Part shown: positions 26,203 to 34,895 of the stretch, one piece after another
How the letters are laid out: every line of letters begins with the position of its first letter
Numbering within the stretch: position 1 is the stretch's first letter
Program-made: the position numbers and the translations under genes
The notes under the pieces: generated by a model
The model's input: the letters and a program-made list of their open reading frames with translations, nothing else
Told to the model about the DNA's origin: nothing
Database searches by the model: none
NCBI GenBank assembly: GCA_029260655.1
Contig: JAJDCU010000043.1
Location: forward strand, 62,001-126,000
DNA length: 64,000 bases
Source: Phycisphaeraceae bacterium
GTDB taxonomy: Bacteria; Planctomycetota; Phycisphaerae; Phycisphaerales; Phycisphaeraceae
Direction of reading: 5' to 3'

Positions 26203-27441
26203 ATGCGATTGTCACAATTGACCTTGATCGGTGGGGTGGGCGTGCTGCTGGCCGCTGGAAGCGCCTCGGCGATCAACGTCGACATCGATTACCGGTTTGA
26301 TACCACCAACTTCTTTGGCTCGGGCAACCCCAGCGGCGCGGCGGCCGGGCTACAGGCACGCAATGCGCTGGAGGCCGCCGCCGACTACTTTACCGACATC
26401 CTTGATGACACCTTTAACGGGATCAGCACGCCGGCCCCGTTCTTCAGCCAGGTCTTCAACGGCACAGTGGTCTGGGACTGGACAGCTACCTATACCCATC
26501 CGGCCACCGGGGCGTCGGGATCACTCGTGGATGAGACGATTCTCCCCGATCAATACCTCGTCTTCGCCGGCGCACGCGGCCTTAGCGGCAACACCGCCGG
26601 GATAGGCGGTTCCGGCGGGTTCGACGTCCGCAGCAACCCCAGCGGGGGGTTCACGCAAGGCGAAATCGATCAGCTCAACCAGATCACCGACGACTTCTTT
26701 TCCGACGTCACAACCCGTGGCGAGGTCAGCGGCTTCTCGCGATGGGGCGGGGCGATCTCGTTCGACAGCGACGGCTCCACCACCTGGTCTTATGACCACA
26801 CCGCGGCACCCTCGGGGGGAACCACCGACTTCTTCTCCGTGGCGATCCACGAACTGGCCCACGCCCTGGGCTTTGGTGGCAGCGTCTGGCAGTCACTGGT
26901 CAGCGGCTCGTCATTCACCGGCGCGGCGTCCACCGCTGAGTTCGGCTCGCAGCCCTCTGTGAGTGCGGACGTCTCGCACTGGGCATCGAATACCACCAGC
27001 ACCGTCTTCGGCGGGGCCGCGTCGCAAGAAACGGCGATGGACCCGAGTATCTCCTCCGGCACACGCAAGCTCTTCACCGCCTTAGACGCAGCCGGATTGA
27101 CCGACATCGGCTGGGAAGTGTCCGCGCCGATCATCCTCCTGGTAGGTGACTACAACGCCGACGGTTTCGTCGGGATCGAGGACCTCAACCTCATCCTGGG
27201 CAACTGGAACGCCACCGTCACCGCCTTCGACCTGCTGGCCGGCGACGGCACGGGCGATGGGTTCGTGGGCATCGAGGACCTCAACCAGGTCCTGGGCAAC
27301 TGGAACGCCGGCACCCCGCCCCCGCCGGGTTCGGTCGTGCCTGAGCCGGCGTCGCTGGCCCTGCTTGGCCTGGGCGGGCTGGGGCTGATACAGCGCCCCA
27401 GGCGGGGTAATCGCGGGGTACAGGCTGTCCGGCGGGGTTGA
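26203..27441 (+). CDS. Metzincin-like PEP-CTERM protein with dockerin pair
   Basis: A protein of 412 residues from ATG 26203, preceded by AAGGAGGG. Signal peptide, then a domain of about 300 residues with a zinc-protease helix HELAHALGFGG (about residues 217-227). The third metzincin ligand expected at the end of that motif is Gly here. A later segment, AMDPSISSGTRKLFTALD...DIGW, resembles the Met-turn region of secreted matrixin-like proteins. Two dockerin-like repeats follow (YNADGFVGIEDLNLILGNWN and DGFVGIEDLNQVLGNWN), then VPEPASLALLGLG and a basic tail. Probably a surface protease, or an inactive relative. Confidence 0.8.
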   Translation: MRLSQLTLIGGVGVLLAAGSASAINVDIDYRFDTTNFFGSGNPSGAAAGLQARNALEAAADYFTDILDDTFNGISTPAPFFSQVFNGTVVWDWTATYTHPATGASGSLVDETILPDQYLVFAGARGLSGNTAGIGGSGGFDVRSNPSGGFTQGEIDQLNQITDDFFSDVTTRGEVSGFSRWGGAISFDSDGSTTWSYDHTAAPSGGTTDFFSVAIHELAHALGFGGSVWQSLVSGSSFTGAASTAEFGSQPSVSADVSHWASNTTSTVFGGAASQETAMDPSISSGTRKLFTALDAAGLTDIGWEVSAPIILLVGDYNADGFVGIEDLNLILGNWNATVTAFDLLAGDGTGDGFVGIEDLNQVLGNWNAGTPPPPGSVVPEPASLALLGLGGLGLIQRPRRGNRGVQAVRRG

Positions 27442-27447
27442 CGGGTG

Positions 27448-27456
27448 TGCTATAAT
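27448..27456 (+). promoter_or_regulatory. Extended -10 promoter element
   Basis: TGCTATAAT is a perfect extended -10. No good -35 lies at the usual distance, which extended -10 promoters do not need. The start site would be about 150 bases before the cyclophilin-type gene. Confidence 0.45.
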
Positions 27457-27609
27457 TTAAGCCGGTTATACGGTTTATGCCGTTGGACACGGGCGAGAGG
27501 GGGGCCCTTGGAACACAATCGCGGTCCCAGCGGTTATTTTAGTGGCCCGGCCGGTGGGGTCGGGTAGTCTTGTGGCACACGCCGATTAGGGGCGGTGCGG
27601 GAGAACAAC

Positions 27610-28644
27610 ATGTTTGATAGAAGTGTACGGTTTAGCGCCGCGATCGCGGCGGTGGTGATCTTCACAGCGATGGCTGGGTCTGTCCAGGCGAGCACGATCG
27701 TCAAGATGCAGTTCAGCCTCGGGTTGGCCTCCCCGCCTTTCGACACCGTGTTCCTCGAGCTGTTCGACGACACCCCGGCGACCCAGGCGAACTTCCTGAA
27801 CTACGTCAACGACGGGGACTACAACGGGATCATCATGCACCGGTTGATCGCCGGGTTCGTGCTCCAGGGCGGGGGGTTCACCTGGAACGGCGCGTCGTTC
27901 GACCACATCCCGACCGACCCACCGGTGGTCAATGAGTTTGGCCGATCTAACCTCCGTGGCACGATCGCGATGGCGAAGGTCGGCGGAAACCCCGACAGCG
28001 CGACCAGTGAGTTCTTCTTCAACCTCGGCGACAACTCGGCGAACCTGGATAGCCAAAACGGCGGGTTCACCGTCTTCGCCCGCGTGCTGGGCAACGGGAT
28101 GGACCTGATCGATGCGTTCGCCACCCTGCAGACATTCAGTGTCGCTGCGCTCAGTGACGTGCCGTTGTTTAACGGTAACACATTCCTGGCGATGAACGAT
28201 GTCTCCGTTGTGCAGCTGCGCGTCGGCGACACCGACCTCGATGGGGCCGTGACACAGGCCGACGCAGACCTGCTTACTACCACCCTGGTCGGCGGGACCG
28301 ACGAGCCTCAGTTCGATGTCGACGCCAGCGGCACCACGGACCAGGCCGACCTCGATCTGCTTAACGCATTGCTATTAGGCGATACCAACGGCGACGGGTT
28401 TGTCGGGATCGAAGACCTCAACCTGGTCCTGGGCGCCTGGAACCAGCTAGTCCCGCCGGCTGACCCCGCGGCCGACCCGACCGGCGACGGTTTTGTCGGG
28501 ATCGAAGACCTCAACGCCGTGCTGGGCGCCTGGAACGCCGGTACGCCGCCGCCTCCGGGCGCGCCGGGCGCGATCGTCCCCGAGCCGGTGTCACTTGCCT
28601 GGATGGGCCTGGGCGCGTTAGCGCTGCTGCGCCGGCGGGCGTGA
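27610..28644 (+). CDS. Secreted cyclophilin-type peptidyl-prolyl isomerase with dockerin pair and PEP-CTERM
   Basis: A protein of 344 residues from ATG 27610. Signal peptide to about residue 28. Residues 30-210 are a cyclophilin domain: FDTVFLELFDDTPATQANFL, GIIMHRLIAGFVLQGG, GTIAMAKVGGNPDSATSEFF and VFARVLGNGMDLID. The catalytic Arg (MHR) and the QGG/SEFF pocket segments are present, so activity is likely. After a linker with other EF-hand-like segments come two dockerin-like repeats (TNGDGFVGIEDLNLVLGAWN and DGFVGIEDLNAVLGAWN), then VPEPVSLAWMGLG and RRRA. A prolyl isomerase anchored by PEP-CTERM is an unusual architecture. Confidence 0.88.
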   Translation: MFDRSVRFSAAIAAVVIFTAMAGSVQASTIVKMQFSLGLASPPFDTVFLELFDDTPATQANFLNYVNDGDYNGIIMHRLIAGFVLQGGGFTWNGASFDHIPTDPPVVNEFGRSNLRGTIAMAKVGGNPDSATSEFFFNLGDNSANLDSQNGGFTVFARVLGNGMDLIDAFATLQTFSVAALSDVPLFNGNTFLAMNDVSVVQLRVGDTDLDGAVTQADADLLTTTLVGGTDEPQFDVDASGTTDQADLDLLNALLLGDTNGDGFVGIEDLNLVLGAWNQLVPPADPAADPTGDGFVGIEDLNAVLGAWNAGTPPPPGAPGAIVPEPVSLAWMGLGALALLRRRA

Positions 28645-28836
28645 AACCTAACTGAGAACCCGTTGGGGGATCGTTTAGCCGGGCGTTACCCTCGCCAGCG
28701 CAACCCCTGCGCAGACCTCAGGCCATAGAAACACACAGCTTTTGTTGCACAGCGTGCTTGCCCCAAGCCGCCCGGTGCCGGAATCATGTGCGTTATCCAA
28801 GAAGGCTCAATACAATACGATGATCAGGAGCCAACC

Positions 28837-29124
28837 TTGCCTACACCGCTGACCCAGCCACAGATCGACGACGCCCTGAAACAACTGCCCGGCTGGTCAC
28901 ACGGAGACGACCGGTTGATCCGAAGCTACATATTCGCCGACTTCAACGAGGCGCTGGGTTTCATCGTCCGCGTCGGTCTGCTTGCCGAGCAACACAAACA
29001 CCACCCCGAGCTGTTCAACATCTACAGCACCGTCAAGGTCTCGCTGAACACGCACGACGCCGGGGGGAAGGTGACGCGGAAAGACATCGACCTCGCCAAC
29101 GCGATCCAGAAGCTGAGCTGTTGA
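28837..29124 (+). CDS. phhB: Pterin-4a-carbinolamine dehydratase (PCD/DCoH)
   Basis: I choose the TTG at 28837, preceded by CAGGAG at ideal spacing. It gives about 95 residues (LPTPLTQPQID), the usual size, whereas the in-frame ATG at 28786 adds 17 residues without a ribosome site. Family signatures: LPGWS, FNEALGFIVRVGLLAEQHKH with HHPE, and the C-terminal THDAGGKVTRKDIDLA. The enzyme dehydrates the carbinolamine form of tetrahydropterin, and family members may also act as transcriptional co-factors. No aromatic amino acid hydroxylase is in the window. Confidence 0.9.
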   Translation: MPTPLTQPQIDDALKQLPGWSHGDDRLIRSYIFADFNEALGFIVRVGLLAEQHKHHPELFNIYSTVKVSLNTHDAGGKVTRKDIDLANAIQKLSC

Positions 29125-29132
29125 TGTAAGGG

Positions 29133-29780
29133 GTGCGTGTGGACGAGCTGGCGGCAAAAAATACATCGTGCTGGGTCCTACGGCCAATCGTTTTTTTATT
29201 GGCTTCGATGTCGTTCGCGGGTCTGCTCGGTGAGTTCTATGGCTTGTGGACGATGCGGCGGTTCACGCCTTGGGTATTCCCTCCGGCGGTGGCGGCGCTG
29301 GTGATTATTGCCTGGAAATCCGCCCCCGGGAACGAGCGGCCTAGCCGACCCCGCACCTGGGTCGTGGAAGGTGCGCTTGGCGGGATTGTGTCGGCGGTCG
29401 TTTATGATCTTTATCGCCTTCCGTTTGTGCTGGCCGGCACGCCTCTGTTTGATGTGTTTCCGCAGTTCGGGACGATGATCCTTGGCGGCGAGGCCCCGGT
29501 CCTTTATGCCCAGTTCGTTGGGTGGGTATATCACTTCTCTAACGGTGCTGCGCTTGGAGTCATGTTCCTGGCGGGTATGCCAGGGCGATCACGCAGGTCA
29601 CTGTTTATCGGCGCAATCGCGTGGGCCTGCTGCGTTGAAGCCCTGTTGCTGATGACGCCCTACGCGCAGTTCTTTGGGATCGACTTCAATGGGTGGTTCA
29701 TTTTTTTAACCGCCAGCGCACACATCGTCTTCGGTGTCGCGCTGGGGGCCTGGTGCGCCAGCCGGATCGGGGCGGGATAA
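29133..29780 (+). CDS. Hypothetical multi-span membrane protein
   Basis: A protein of 215 residues from GTG 29133, eight bases after the preceding gene. About five to six hydrophobic segments are visible (WVLRPIVFLLASMSFAGLL, WVFPPAVAALVIIAW, the 86-106 region, FSNGAALGVMFLAG, FIGAIAWACCVEALLLM and the C-terminal span). No family motif was recognised. The close spacing suggests co-transcription with the PCD gene; the functional link is unknown. Confidence 0.7.
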   Translation: MRVDELAAKNTSCWVLRPIVFLLASMSFAGLLGEFYGLWTMRRFTPWVFPPAVAALVIIAWKSAPGNERPSRPRTWVVEGALGGIVSAVVYDLYRLPFVLAGTPLFDVFPQFGTMILGGEAPVLYAQFVGWVYHFSNGAALGVMFLAGMPGRSRRSLFIGAIAWACCVEALLLMTPYAQFFGIDFNGWFIFLTASAHIVFGVALGAWCASRIGAG

Positions 29781-29823
29781 CCCCTGCGCGTGCCGGCTTC
29801 TGACTGCGGTTATACTTCTACCC

Positions 29824-30900
29824 ATGAAGCTGCTTGAACAACTCGTCCTGACCCCCGGCGTGCCCGGCCGGGAACACCGCGTCCGTAAACTGATCCAGTC
29901 GCAGGTCAAAGGCTTGTTCGACGAGGTCCGCACCGATGCGCTGGGCTCGCTGATCTGCGTGCGCAAAGCACGGCCCAAGCCGCGCTCCGGGGGCGGCTCG
30001 CCTAGCAAGAAGAAACCCCTGCGCGTCATGCTTGCGGCGCACATGGACCAGATCGGGTTCATGGTCCGCCACATCGACGACAACGGGTTTCTCCGCGTCA
30101 ATGCCGTTGGTGGGTTCGATACACGCAACCTCTTCGCACGATTGGTCAGCGTCTGCCCTGATGTGAACGACCCAAAGAAGGACCTGCCAGGCGTGATGAA
30201 TCCCGGCGGCAAGCCCGTCCACATCGCCAGCCCCGAAGACCGTAAGAAAGTACCCGAACTGGAGGACCTGGCGATCGACCTGGGCCTGCCCGCTGCACAG
30301 GTCAAGAAGAAAGTCAAGCTCGGCGACATGGTCGTGTTGCAGGCTCCTTTTCAGAAGGTCGGCCAAACGGTTGTGTCCCAGTGCATGGACAACCGGATCG
30401 CTTGCTGGGTCGTGATCGAAGCAATCAAGAAGCTCGCCAAGGCGAAGCACCACAGCTGCGAGGTGCACTGCGTCTTCACCGTGCAGGAAGAGGTCGGCCT
30501 GCGCGGCGCGGGGACGGCGGCGTATGGGATTGAGCCCGATGTCGGGGTCGCGATCGACACCACCCTCTGCTGCGACACCCCCGGCGTGCCCAGCGAGCTG
30601 CGTGTTACCGAGCAGGGCCAGGGCGCGGCGCTGACCGTGATGGACGGCGCCTCGATCGCCGACCTTTCGCTGCTCGAGGAATTCGAGTCGGTCGCGAAGA
30701 AGTCCAAGACCCCGCATCAAAGGTCGATCCTGCCCCGGGGCGGCACCGACGCCGGGGCCGTGCAGCGCGCCGCCGCAGGGGCCCGTACGTTCACCCTCTC
30801 CTGCCCGACCCGCTACATCCACACGGTGACCGAGATGGTCCACCAAACCGACCTGAACGCCTGCCGCGACCTTCTGGCGGCGTATCTGGCGCAGGCCTGA
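29824..30900 (+). CDS. M42-family metallo-aminopeptidase
   Basis: A protein of 358 residues from ATG 29824. Typical M42 start LLEQLVLTPGVPGREHRVR. Metal-site segments: AAHMDQIGFMV (first His/Asp), MDNRIACW, FTVQEEVGLRGA with the catalytic and ligand Glu pair, VAIDTT, and LPRGGTDAGAVQR. The fold alternates a catalytic domain with an inserted PDZ/OB-like domain (about residues 70-165). Members are cytosolic oligomeric aminopeptidases (glutamyl aminopeptidase/FrvX group) or cellulase-associated peptidases. It carries a basic insertion ARPKPRSGGGSPSKKKP near residue 42. Confidence 0.9.
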   Translation: MKLLEQLVLTPGVPGREHRVRKLIQSQVKGLFDEVRTDALGSLICVRKARPKPRSGGGSPSKKKPLRVMLAAHMDQIGFMVRHIDDNGFLRVNAVGGFDTRNLFARLVSVCPDVNDPKKDLPGVMNPGGKPVHIASPEDRKKVPELEDLAIDLGLPAAQVKKKVKLGDMVVLQAPFQKVGQTVVSQCMDNRIACWVVIEAIKKLAKAKHHSCEVHCVFTVQEEVGLRGAGTAAYGIEPDVGVAIDTTLCCDTPGVPSELRVTEQGQGAALTVMDGASIADLSLLEEFESVAKKSKTPHQRSILPRGGTDAGAVQRAAAGARTFTLSCPTRYIHTVTEMVHQTDLNACRDLLAAYLAQA

Positions 30901-31299
30901 TCGGTCGTGCCGGGTTGACGAATACGGTTCACACCGGTCACGGGTATTACAGAGCTTGGTAGAACACCTGCCGCCTGCGGGCAACCCCATCACGAGCATC
31001 CGGCGTCGTGAGTGCCGTACGTCGACCCCCGCGAGGTTCACTTTGGCAGCCGCCGATAACCTCTCATTACCATGGCATAGGGTTTGGGCCTCGTTACCGG
31101 ACTCGATCGGGGGCGGCGTTTTCAAAACACATATCGATAAGGTAGGTAGGACATAGATGTTTTACGTTCAACTACCGATACCAAACAAGTGATAGCTGGC
31201 CCCTTGTGGCCGGCATCTTTGGGTCTTGGTAGATCCAATCTCAACGACTCTGGGTGTGGGTGGCATTGGTGGCGGTGGAGTCCCAGGTAAAAAAAACTT
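30901..31299. other. Intergenic region before the first GGDEF-EAL gene
   Basis: 399 bases with no coding frame I believe. It contains a tRNA-like fragment at 30949-30990 (listed separately) and a small hairpin, TGGCC-ccttgt-GGCCG, near 31197. A run of A stands directly before the ATG at 31300. No riboswitch was recognised. Confidence 0.45.
30949..30990 (+). repeat. tRNA-Pro-like remnant, D-arm and 5' anticodon stem
   Basis: AGAGCTTGGTAGAACACCTG matches the D-arm and the start of the anticodon stem of the intact tRNA-Pro at 41784. It shares the AGAAYAYCTGC variant with the remnant at 38200. The anticodon loop and T-arm are lost. Confidence 0.45.
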
Positions 31300-34200
31300 A
31301 TGAGCGTGTCAGCCCCGTCAAAACGGAGAGCTCTACCGGGACCCTGCGCGGCGTCGAATCCGCTTGGGGACGCGTCGGTCAAGCCCGTCCAGAGGCGCTT
31401 GCTGGTTCCGCTTGTGGCCGTGTTACTGCTGCTGGTCGGCGGATTCTTGGCGGTCTTGCTGCACATGCATCATGAGGGTCTGACGCGATTGAGCCAACAG
31501 GTGCTGAAAGACGCTGCAGACGAGCTGGACGAAGGCCTGACCGAGCAATCTGATGCGATTCATGCCCTCGAAGATACTTTGCTCCGCGATGCGGATCTGA
31601 TTGACGCGATCAAGACACAGGACCGAGATCGCCTGTTTGCAGCGTGTGAAGAAATCTTCACGCAACTCCGAACCAAGCACGGCATCACGCACTTCTACCT
31701 CCACCGCCCGGACCGGGTGAACCTGCTGCGCGTGCACAAACCGAAAAAGAACGGCGACCTCATCGACCGTTTCACCACACTCGAGGCCGAACGGACCGGA
31801 CAGACGACCTCGGGCATCGAGTTAGGGCCGCTGGGCACGTTTACGCTACGGGTGGTTCGGCCTGTCTTCGACGGTGGTGCGCTCATTGGCTACCTGGAGC
31901 TGGGCAAGGAGATCGAGGACATCCTGGGAAATATTTCGGACGAACACGGCGTCGACTTGTCGGCGGTCATCTTTAAGAGAGAACTAGACAGGGAAACGTG
32001 GGAAACGGGCATGCAGATGCTGGGACGCGAGGCCGACTGGGACCACAATGATGAGAAGGTGGTCATCTATTCGTCTCTTGGCCACCTGCCCGACAAGGTC
32101 GGACGTTTATACGGGGAAGGAAACCACACGCACGGAGATGTGACCAATGAAGCGGAATTCAACGGCAAATTGTGGCGGGTCATGGCAAGCCCGCTGTACG
32201 ACGCCGCCGGCGTCGAGGTGGGCGACCTGCTGATTTTCCACGACACCACCGAAGCCGTGGTGTGGTTCTACCGGGTGCTTCTGATGTCGTCAGGGGCGGC
32301 GCTGGTTCTTATGATCGCGCTGATCGGGTTCCTGTACGTCGCGCTGTACCGGATCGATCGGGGCATCCTTGAGAGGGAAGCGGAACTTACGAGTTCGGAG
32401 ACGTTCCAGCGCACGCTGACAGAGACGTCGCCCGATCTTATTTTTGTTTTGGGCCGGGACATGACCATCCGGACGGTGAACCGGCTTCAGCCTGGGAACC
32501 GCAAGGGGGAGATGGTCGGACGCTCCGCGCTGTCACTCGTGTCGCCCGAGCACCAGGACCGTCTGGGCGAGGCATTTTCCCAAGCTCTGGAAACACGGGC
32601 GTTACAGAGCGTGGAGACGAGCGTGCTCCAGCCTGACGGCGAACACTTTTTCTTCAATCGCCTGAGACCGCTACCCGGCGACAGCGAGGAGCACGCCGTC
32701 GTTCTCATCTCGACCGACATCACCGGGCGAAAGAAGGCAGAGCAGCGGCTGCGCGAGAGCGAGAGAGGGCTTAGAGAGGCGCAGCGCCTTGCTCAAGTCG
32801 GAAGCTGGGAATTAGACTTAATCACAGACACGCTTTATTGGTCTGATGAGGTTTACAACATATTCGGCTTGGACCCCGATCAATTCGAGGCGACATACGA
32901 GGCGTTTCTAGATGCTATTCATCCCGATGATCGAACCTATGTACGCAACGCTTATGACGACTCCGTACGAAACAAAACACCTTATGATATCCAGCACCGC
33001 TTGTTGCTAGATGATGGAGCGACACTGAAATTCGTAAGTGAGCGGTGCGAGACACTATATGATGACACCGGTAAAGCGGTACGTTCTATAGGTACTGTTC
33101 AGGATATCACCGAGCGCAAGAGGGTTGAGGAAGAGCTCCGCGACAACAGCGCCATGCTCGTGGGCGCACTGGAAAGAGAAAAGCTCACCACGTCTGAACT
33201 GGAATCGGCGATGAGCCGGCTTAAGGTCGCCGCCACCGCAGATAAACTGACCGGCTTGCCGAACCGCGAGGTCTTTGTAGACCGGCTGGAGCAGGCGATC
33301 AAGCGATCCAAACGTGATGACAGCCGATTTGCCGTGCTCTTCTTCGACTTCGACCGATTCAAGGTCATCAACGACAGCCTCGGGCACAACATCGGCGACG
33401 CCCTGCTGTGCGATATCGCAGGCATCTTCCGACGTGAAGTTCGTGAGTCGGACACCGTGGCCCGGTTTGGCGGCGACGAGTTCGTCGTCCTTCTTGACTG
33501 TCTGGCCGAGTGGTCTGACGCCGACGTCAAGGCCGATCGGCTTCTCGATGCGCTCGCCAAGCCGCATGATATCTCGGGACATCGAATCGTCTCTACCGCC
33601 AGCATCGGGCTGGTGACCAATGAGCGTGCTTACAAGTGCTCGGGAGACATGATCCGCGACGCCGACGCCGCGATGTACCAGGCCAAGGAGGCGGGCAAGG
33701 CCCGGGTTGTCGTCTTCGACCAGGCGATGCACGAGCATGCGCTGAGCCAGCTCAAACTCGAGGGCGACTTGCGCGTCGCGCTGGAAGGCGGGCAGTTCCG
33801 CCTGGTCTACCAGCCGATTGTTGAATTGAATACCGGTGTGGTTTCGGGGTTCGAGGCGCTGCTGCGTTGGGATCATCCGGTGCACGGCCCGATCAGTCCC
33901 TCCGAATTCATCCCGATCGCGGAAGACACGGGCCTGATTCTCAGCATCGGCAAGTGGGTGCTGCGGACCTCGGCCCGTCAGCTCGCCGACTGGAATCAAC
34001 GGCTGGGCCTGGACCGCCGCCTGACGATGAACGTCAATATCTCAAAGCGGCAACTGTTGTCCTCTTCTGTCCTGAACGATGCGCTCGAGTGCATGCGCGA
34101 GTATCAACTGCAACCGAGAGATCTGGAGTTGGAAGTTACGGAAAGCACGATCGCCGACGAGCGGTGTGACGTTGTCTTGCTGCTCCGTGAGCTCCGTAGG

Positions 34201-34539
34201 CACGGCTTCCCGATCGTCATGGATGATTTTGGGACCGGGGTTTCCTCGCTGAGCGCGCTCCATGATTATCCGATTGATGTGTTGAAGATCGACCAGAGCT
34301 TTATCCGTGTTCTTGACAATGACCGTTCGCTTCTGGCGGTTGTTTCTTCGATCACTTCGCTCGCGGAGAACCTGGGGATCCTGACCGTGGCGGAGGGGAT
34401 CGAGTCGCAAGACATCGTCGGGGCGCTGCAATCGATCGAGTGCACATGGGGTCAGGGCTACCACTTCGCCAAACCATTGACCCCGGCGGACGCTGAGGCC
34501 TACCTCATGGACAAGTGCAAGAAGAAGCTATCCGCGTAG
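31300..34539 (+). CDS. dCache_3-PAS-PAS-GGDEF-EAL membrane signalling protein
   Basis: A protein of 1079 residues. Membrane helix at about 35-55; a periplasmic sensor (56-320) with HFYLHRPDRVNLLRVHKP and SGIELGPLGTFTLRVVRPVF, typical of the dCache_3 fold; second helix at about 325-347; two PAS domains (about 370-490 and 500-620); coiled coil; GGDEF domain with intact RFGGDEF and inhibitory RESD (RxxD) five residues before it; EAL domain with GFEALLRW, NVNISKRQL, EVTES, DDFGTG, DVLKIDQSF, AEGIES and GQGYHF. All canonical residues for both c-di-GMP synthesis and hydrolysis are present. The DNA encoding the second PAS (about 32800-33110) is clearly lower in GC. The GGDEF-EAL half is a close duplicate of the gene at 38583. 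Confidence 0.93.
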   Translation: MSVSAPSKRRALPGPCAASNPLGDASVKPVQRRLLVPLVAVLLLLVGGFLAVLLHMHHEGLTRLSQQVLKDAADELDEGLTEQSDAIHALEDTLLRDADLIDAIKTQDRDRLFAACEEIFTQLRTKHGITHFYLHRPDRVNLLRVHKPKKNGDLIDRFTTLEAERTGQTTSGIELGPLGTFTLRVVRPVFDGGALIGYLELGKEIEDILGNISDEHGVDLSAVIFKRELDRETWETGMQMLGREADWDHNDEKVVIYSSLGHLPDKVGRLYGEGNHTHGDVTNEAEFNGKLWRVMASPLYDAAGVEVGDLLIFHDTTEAVVWFYRVLLMSSGAALVLMIALIGFLYVALYRIDRGILEREAELTSSETFQRTLTETSPDLIFVLGRDMTIRTVNRLQPGNRKGEMVGRSALSLVSPEHQDRLGEAFSQALETRALQSVETSVLQPDGEHFFFNRLRPLPGDSEEHAVVLISTDITGRKKAEQRLRESERGLREAQRLAQVGSWELDLITDTLYWSDEVYNIFGLDPDQFEATYEAFLDAIHPDDRTYVRNAYDDSVRNKTPYDIQHRLLLDDGATLKFVSERCETLYDDTGKAVRSIGTVQDITERKRVEEELRDNSAMLVGALEREKLTTSELESAMSRLKVAATADKLTGLPNREVFVDRLEQAIKRSKRDDSRFAVLFFDFDRFKVINDSLGHNIGDALLCDIAGIFRREVRESDTVARFGGDEFVVLLDCLAEWSDADVKADRLLDALAKPHDISGHRIVSTASIGLVTNERAYKCSGDMIRDADAAMYQAKEAGKARVVVFDQAMHEHALSQLKLEGDLRVALEGGQFRLVYQPIVELNTGVVSGFEALLRWDHPVHGPISPSEFIPIAEDTGLILSIGKWVLRTSARQLADWNQRLGLDRRLTMNVNISKRQLLSSSVLNDALECMREYQLQPRDLELEVTESTIADERCDVVLLLRELRRHGFPIVMDDFGTGVSSLSALHDYPIDVLKIDQSFIRVLDNDRSLLAVVSSITSLAENLGILTVAEGIESQDIVGALQSIECTWGQGYHFAKPLTPADAEAYLMDKCKKKLSA

Positions 34540-34555
34540 AAAAGATGAGCGGCTG

Positions 34556-34600
34556 GGCTTGTAAAGCGCCTGCCTTAAGAGCAAGGCATTGAGAATACTC
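34556..34600 (+). repeat. tRNA-Pro-like remnant after the first GGDEF-EAL gene
   Basis: GCTTGTAAAGCGCCTGC, a seven-base loop CTTAAGA and GCAAGG mimic the D-loop and anticodon arm of the tRNA-Pro at 41784, with one stem mismatch. It shares the ATTGAGA continuation with the remnant near 38250. It directly follows the GGDEF-EAL stop. Confidence 0.45.
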
Positions 34601-34685
34601 TTGAGCGTATCTACTGCGCCTCAAGCGTCTGGCACTGCCTGGTAACGCACGCCGCCGCGCGTTTCGGGGCTGGAGCGTTTCCCTG

Positions 34686-34789
34686 TCTTCTACAGCGTCG
34701 TTTTGCAGCAGATCAACCGAGACTTCTATGCTATCCACGCGACAGGTCTCGGTGCTGCGTTTGTGGGGAGACGCTATACCTGTAGAAGA
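34686..34789 (+). ncRNA. Candidate structured RNA or palindromic element
   Basis: One long imperfect hairpin: outer TCTTCTACAG / CTGTAGAAGA (10 of 10 pairs), then CGTC / GACG, GCAGC / GCTGC and ACCGAGAC / GTCTCGGT around a loop of about 21 bases, with bulges between stems. No T-run follows, so it is not a simple terminator. It may be a small RNA, an mRNA 3' element, or a remnant of a mobile palindrome. Confidence 0.4.
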
Positions 34790-34895
34790 AATGAGATAAA
34801 CGGTAAGCCCGAGCGCTACAACTACAGTTGATCAGCTCGAACGATGTGTTGGCGTTACGACGGATCGGATACTCAACTCCGCGTGGGTTTCTGGA

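Larger units (their letters stand above)
34540..34895. other. Intergenic region between GGDEF-EAL and MCP genes
   Basis: 356 bases between convergent genes, without a coding frame. It holds a tRNA-like remnant (34556-34600), a hairpin CTTGAG...CTCAAG near 34610, and a long imperfect hairpin at 34686-34789, both listed or described separately. Confidence 0.5.
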
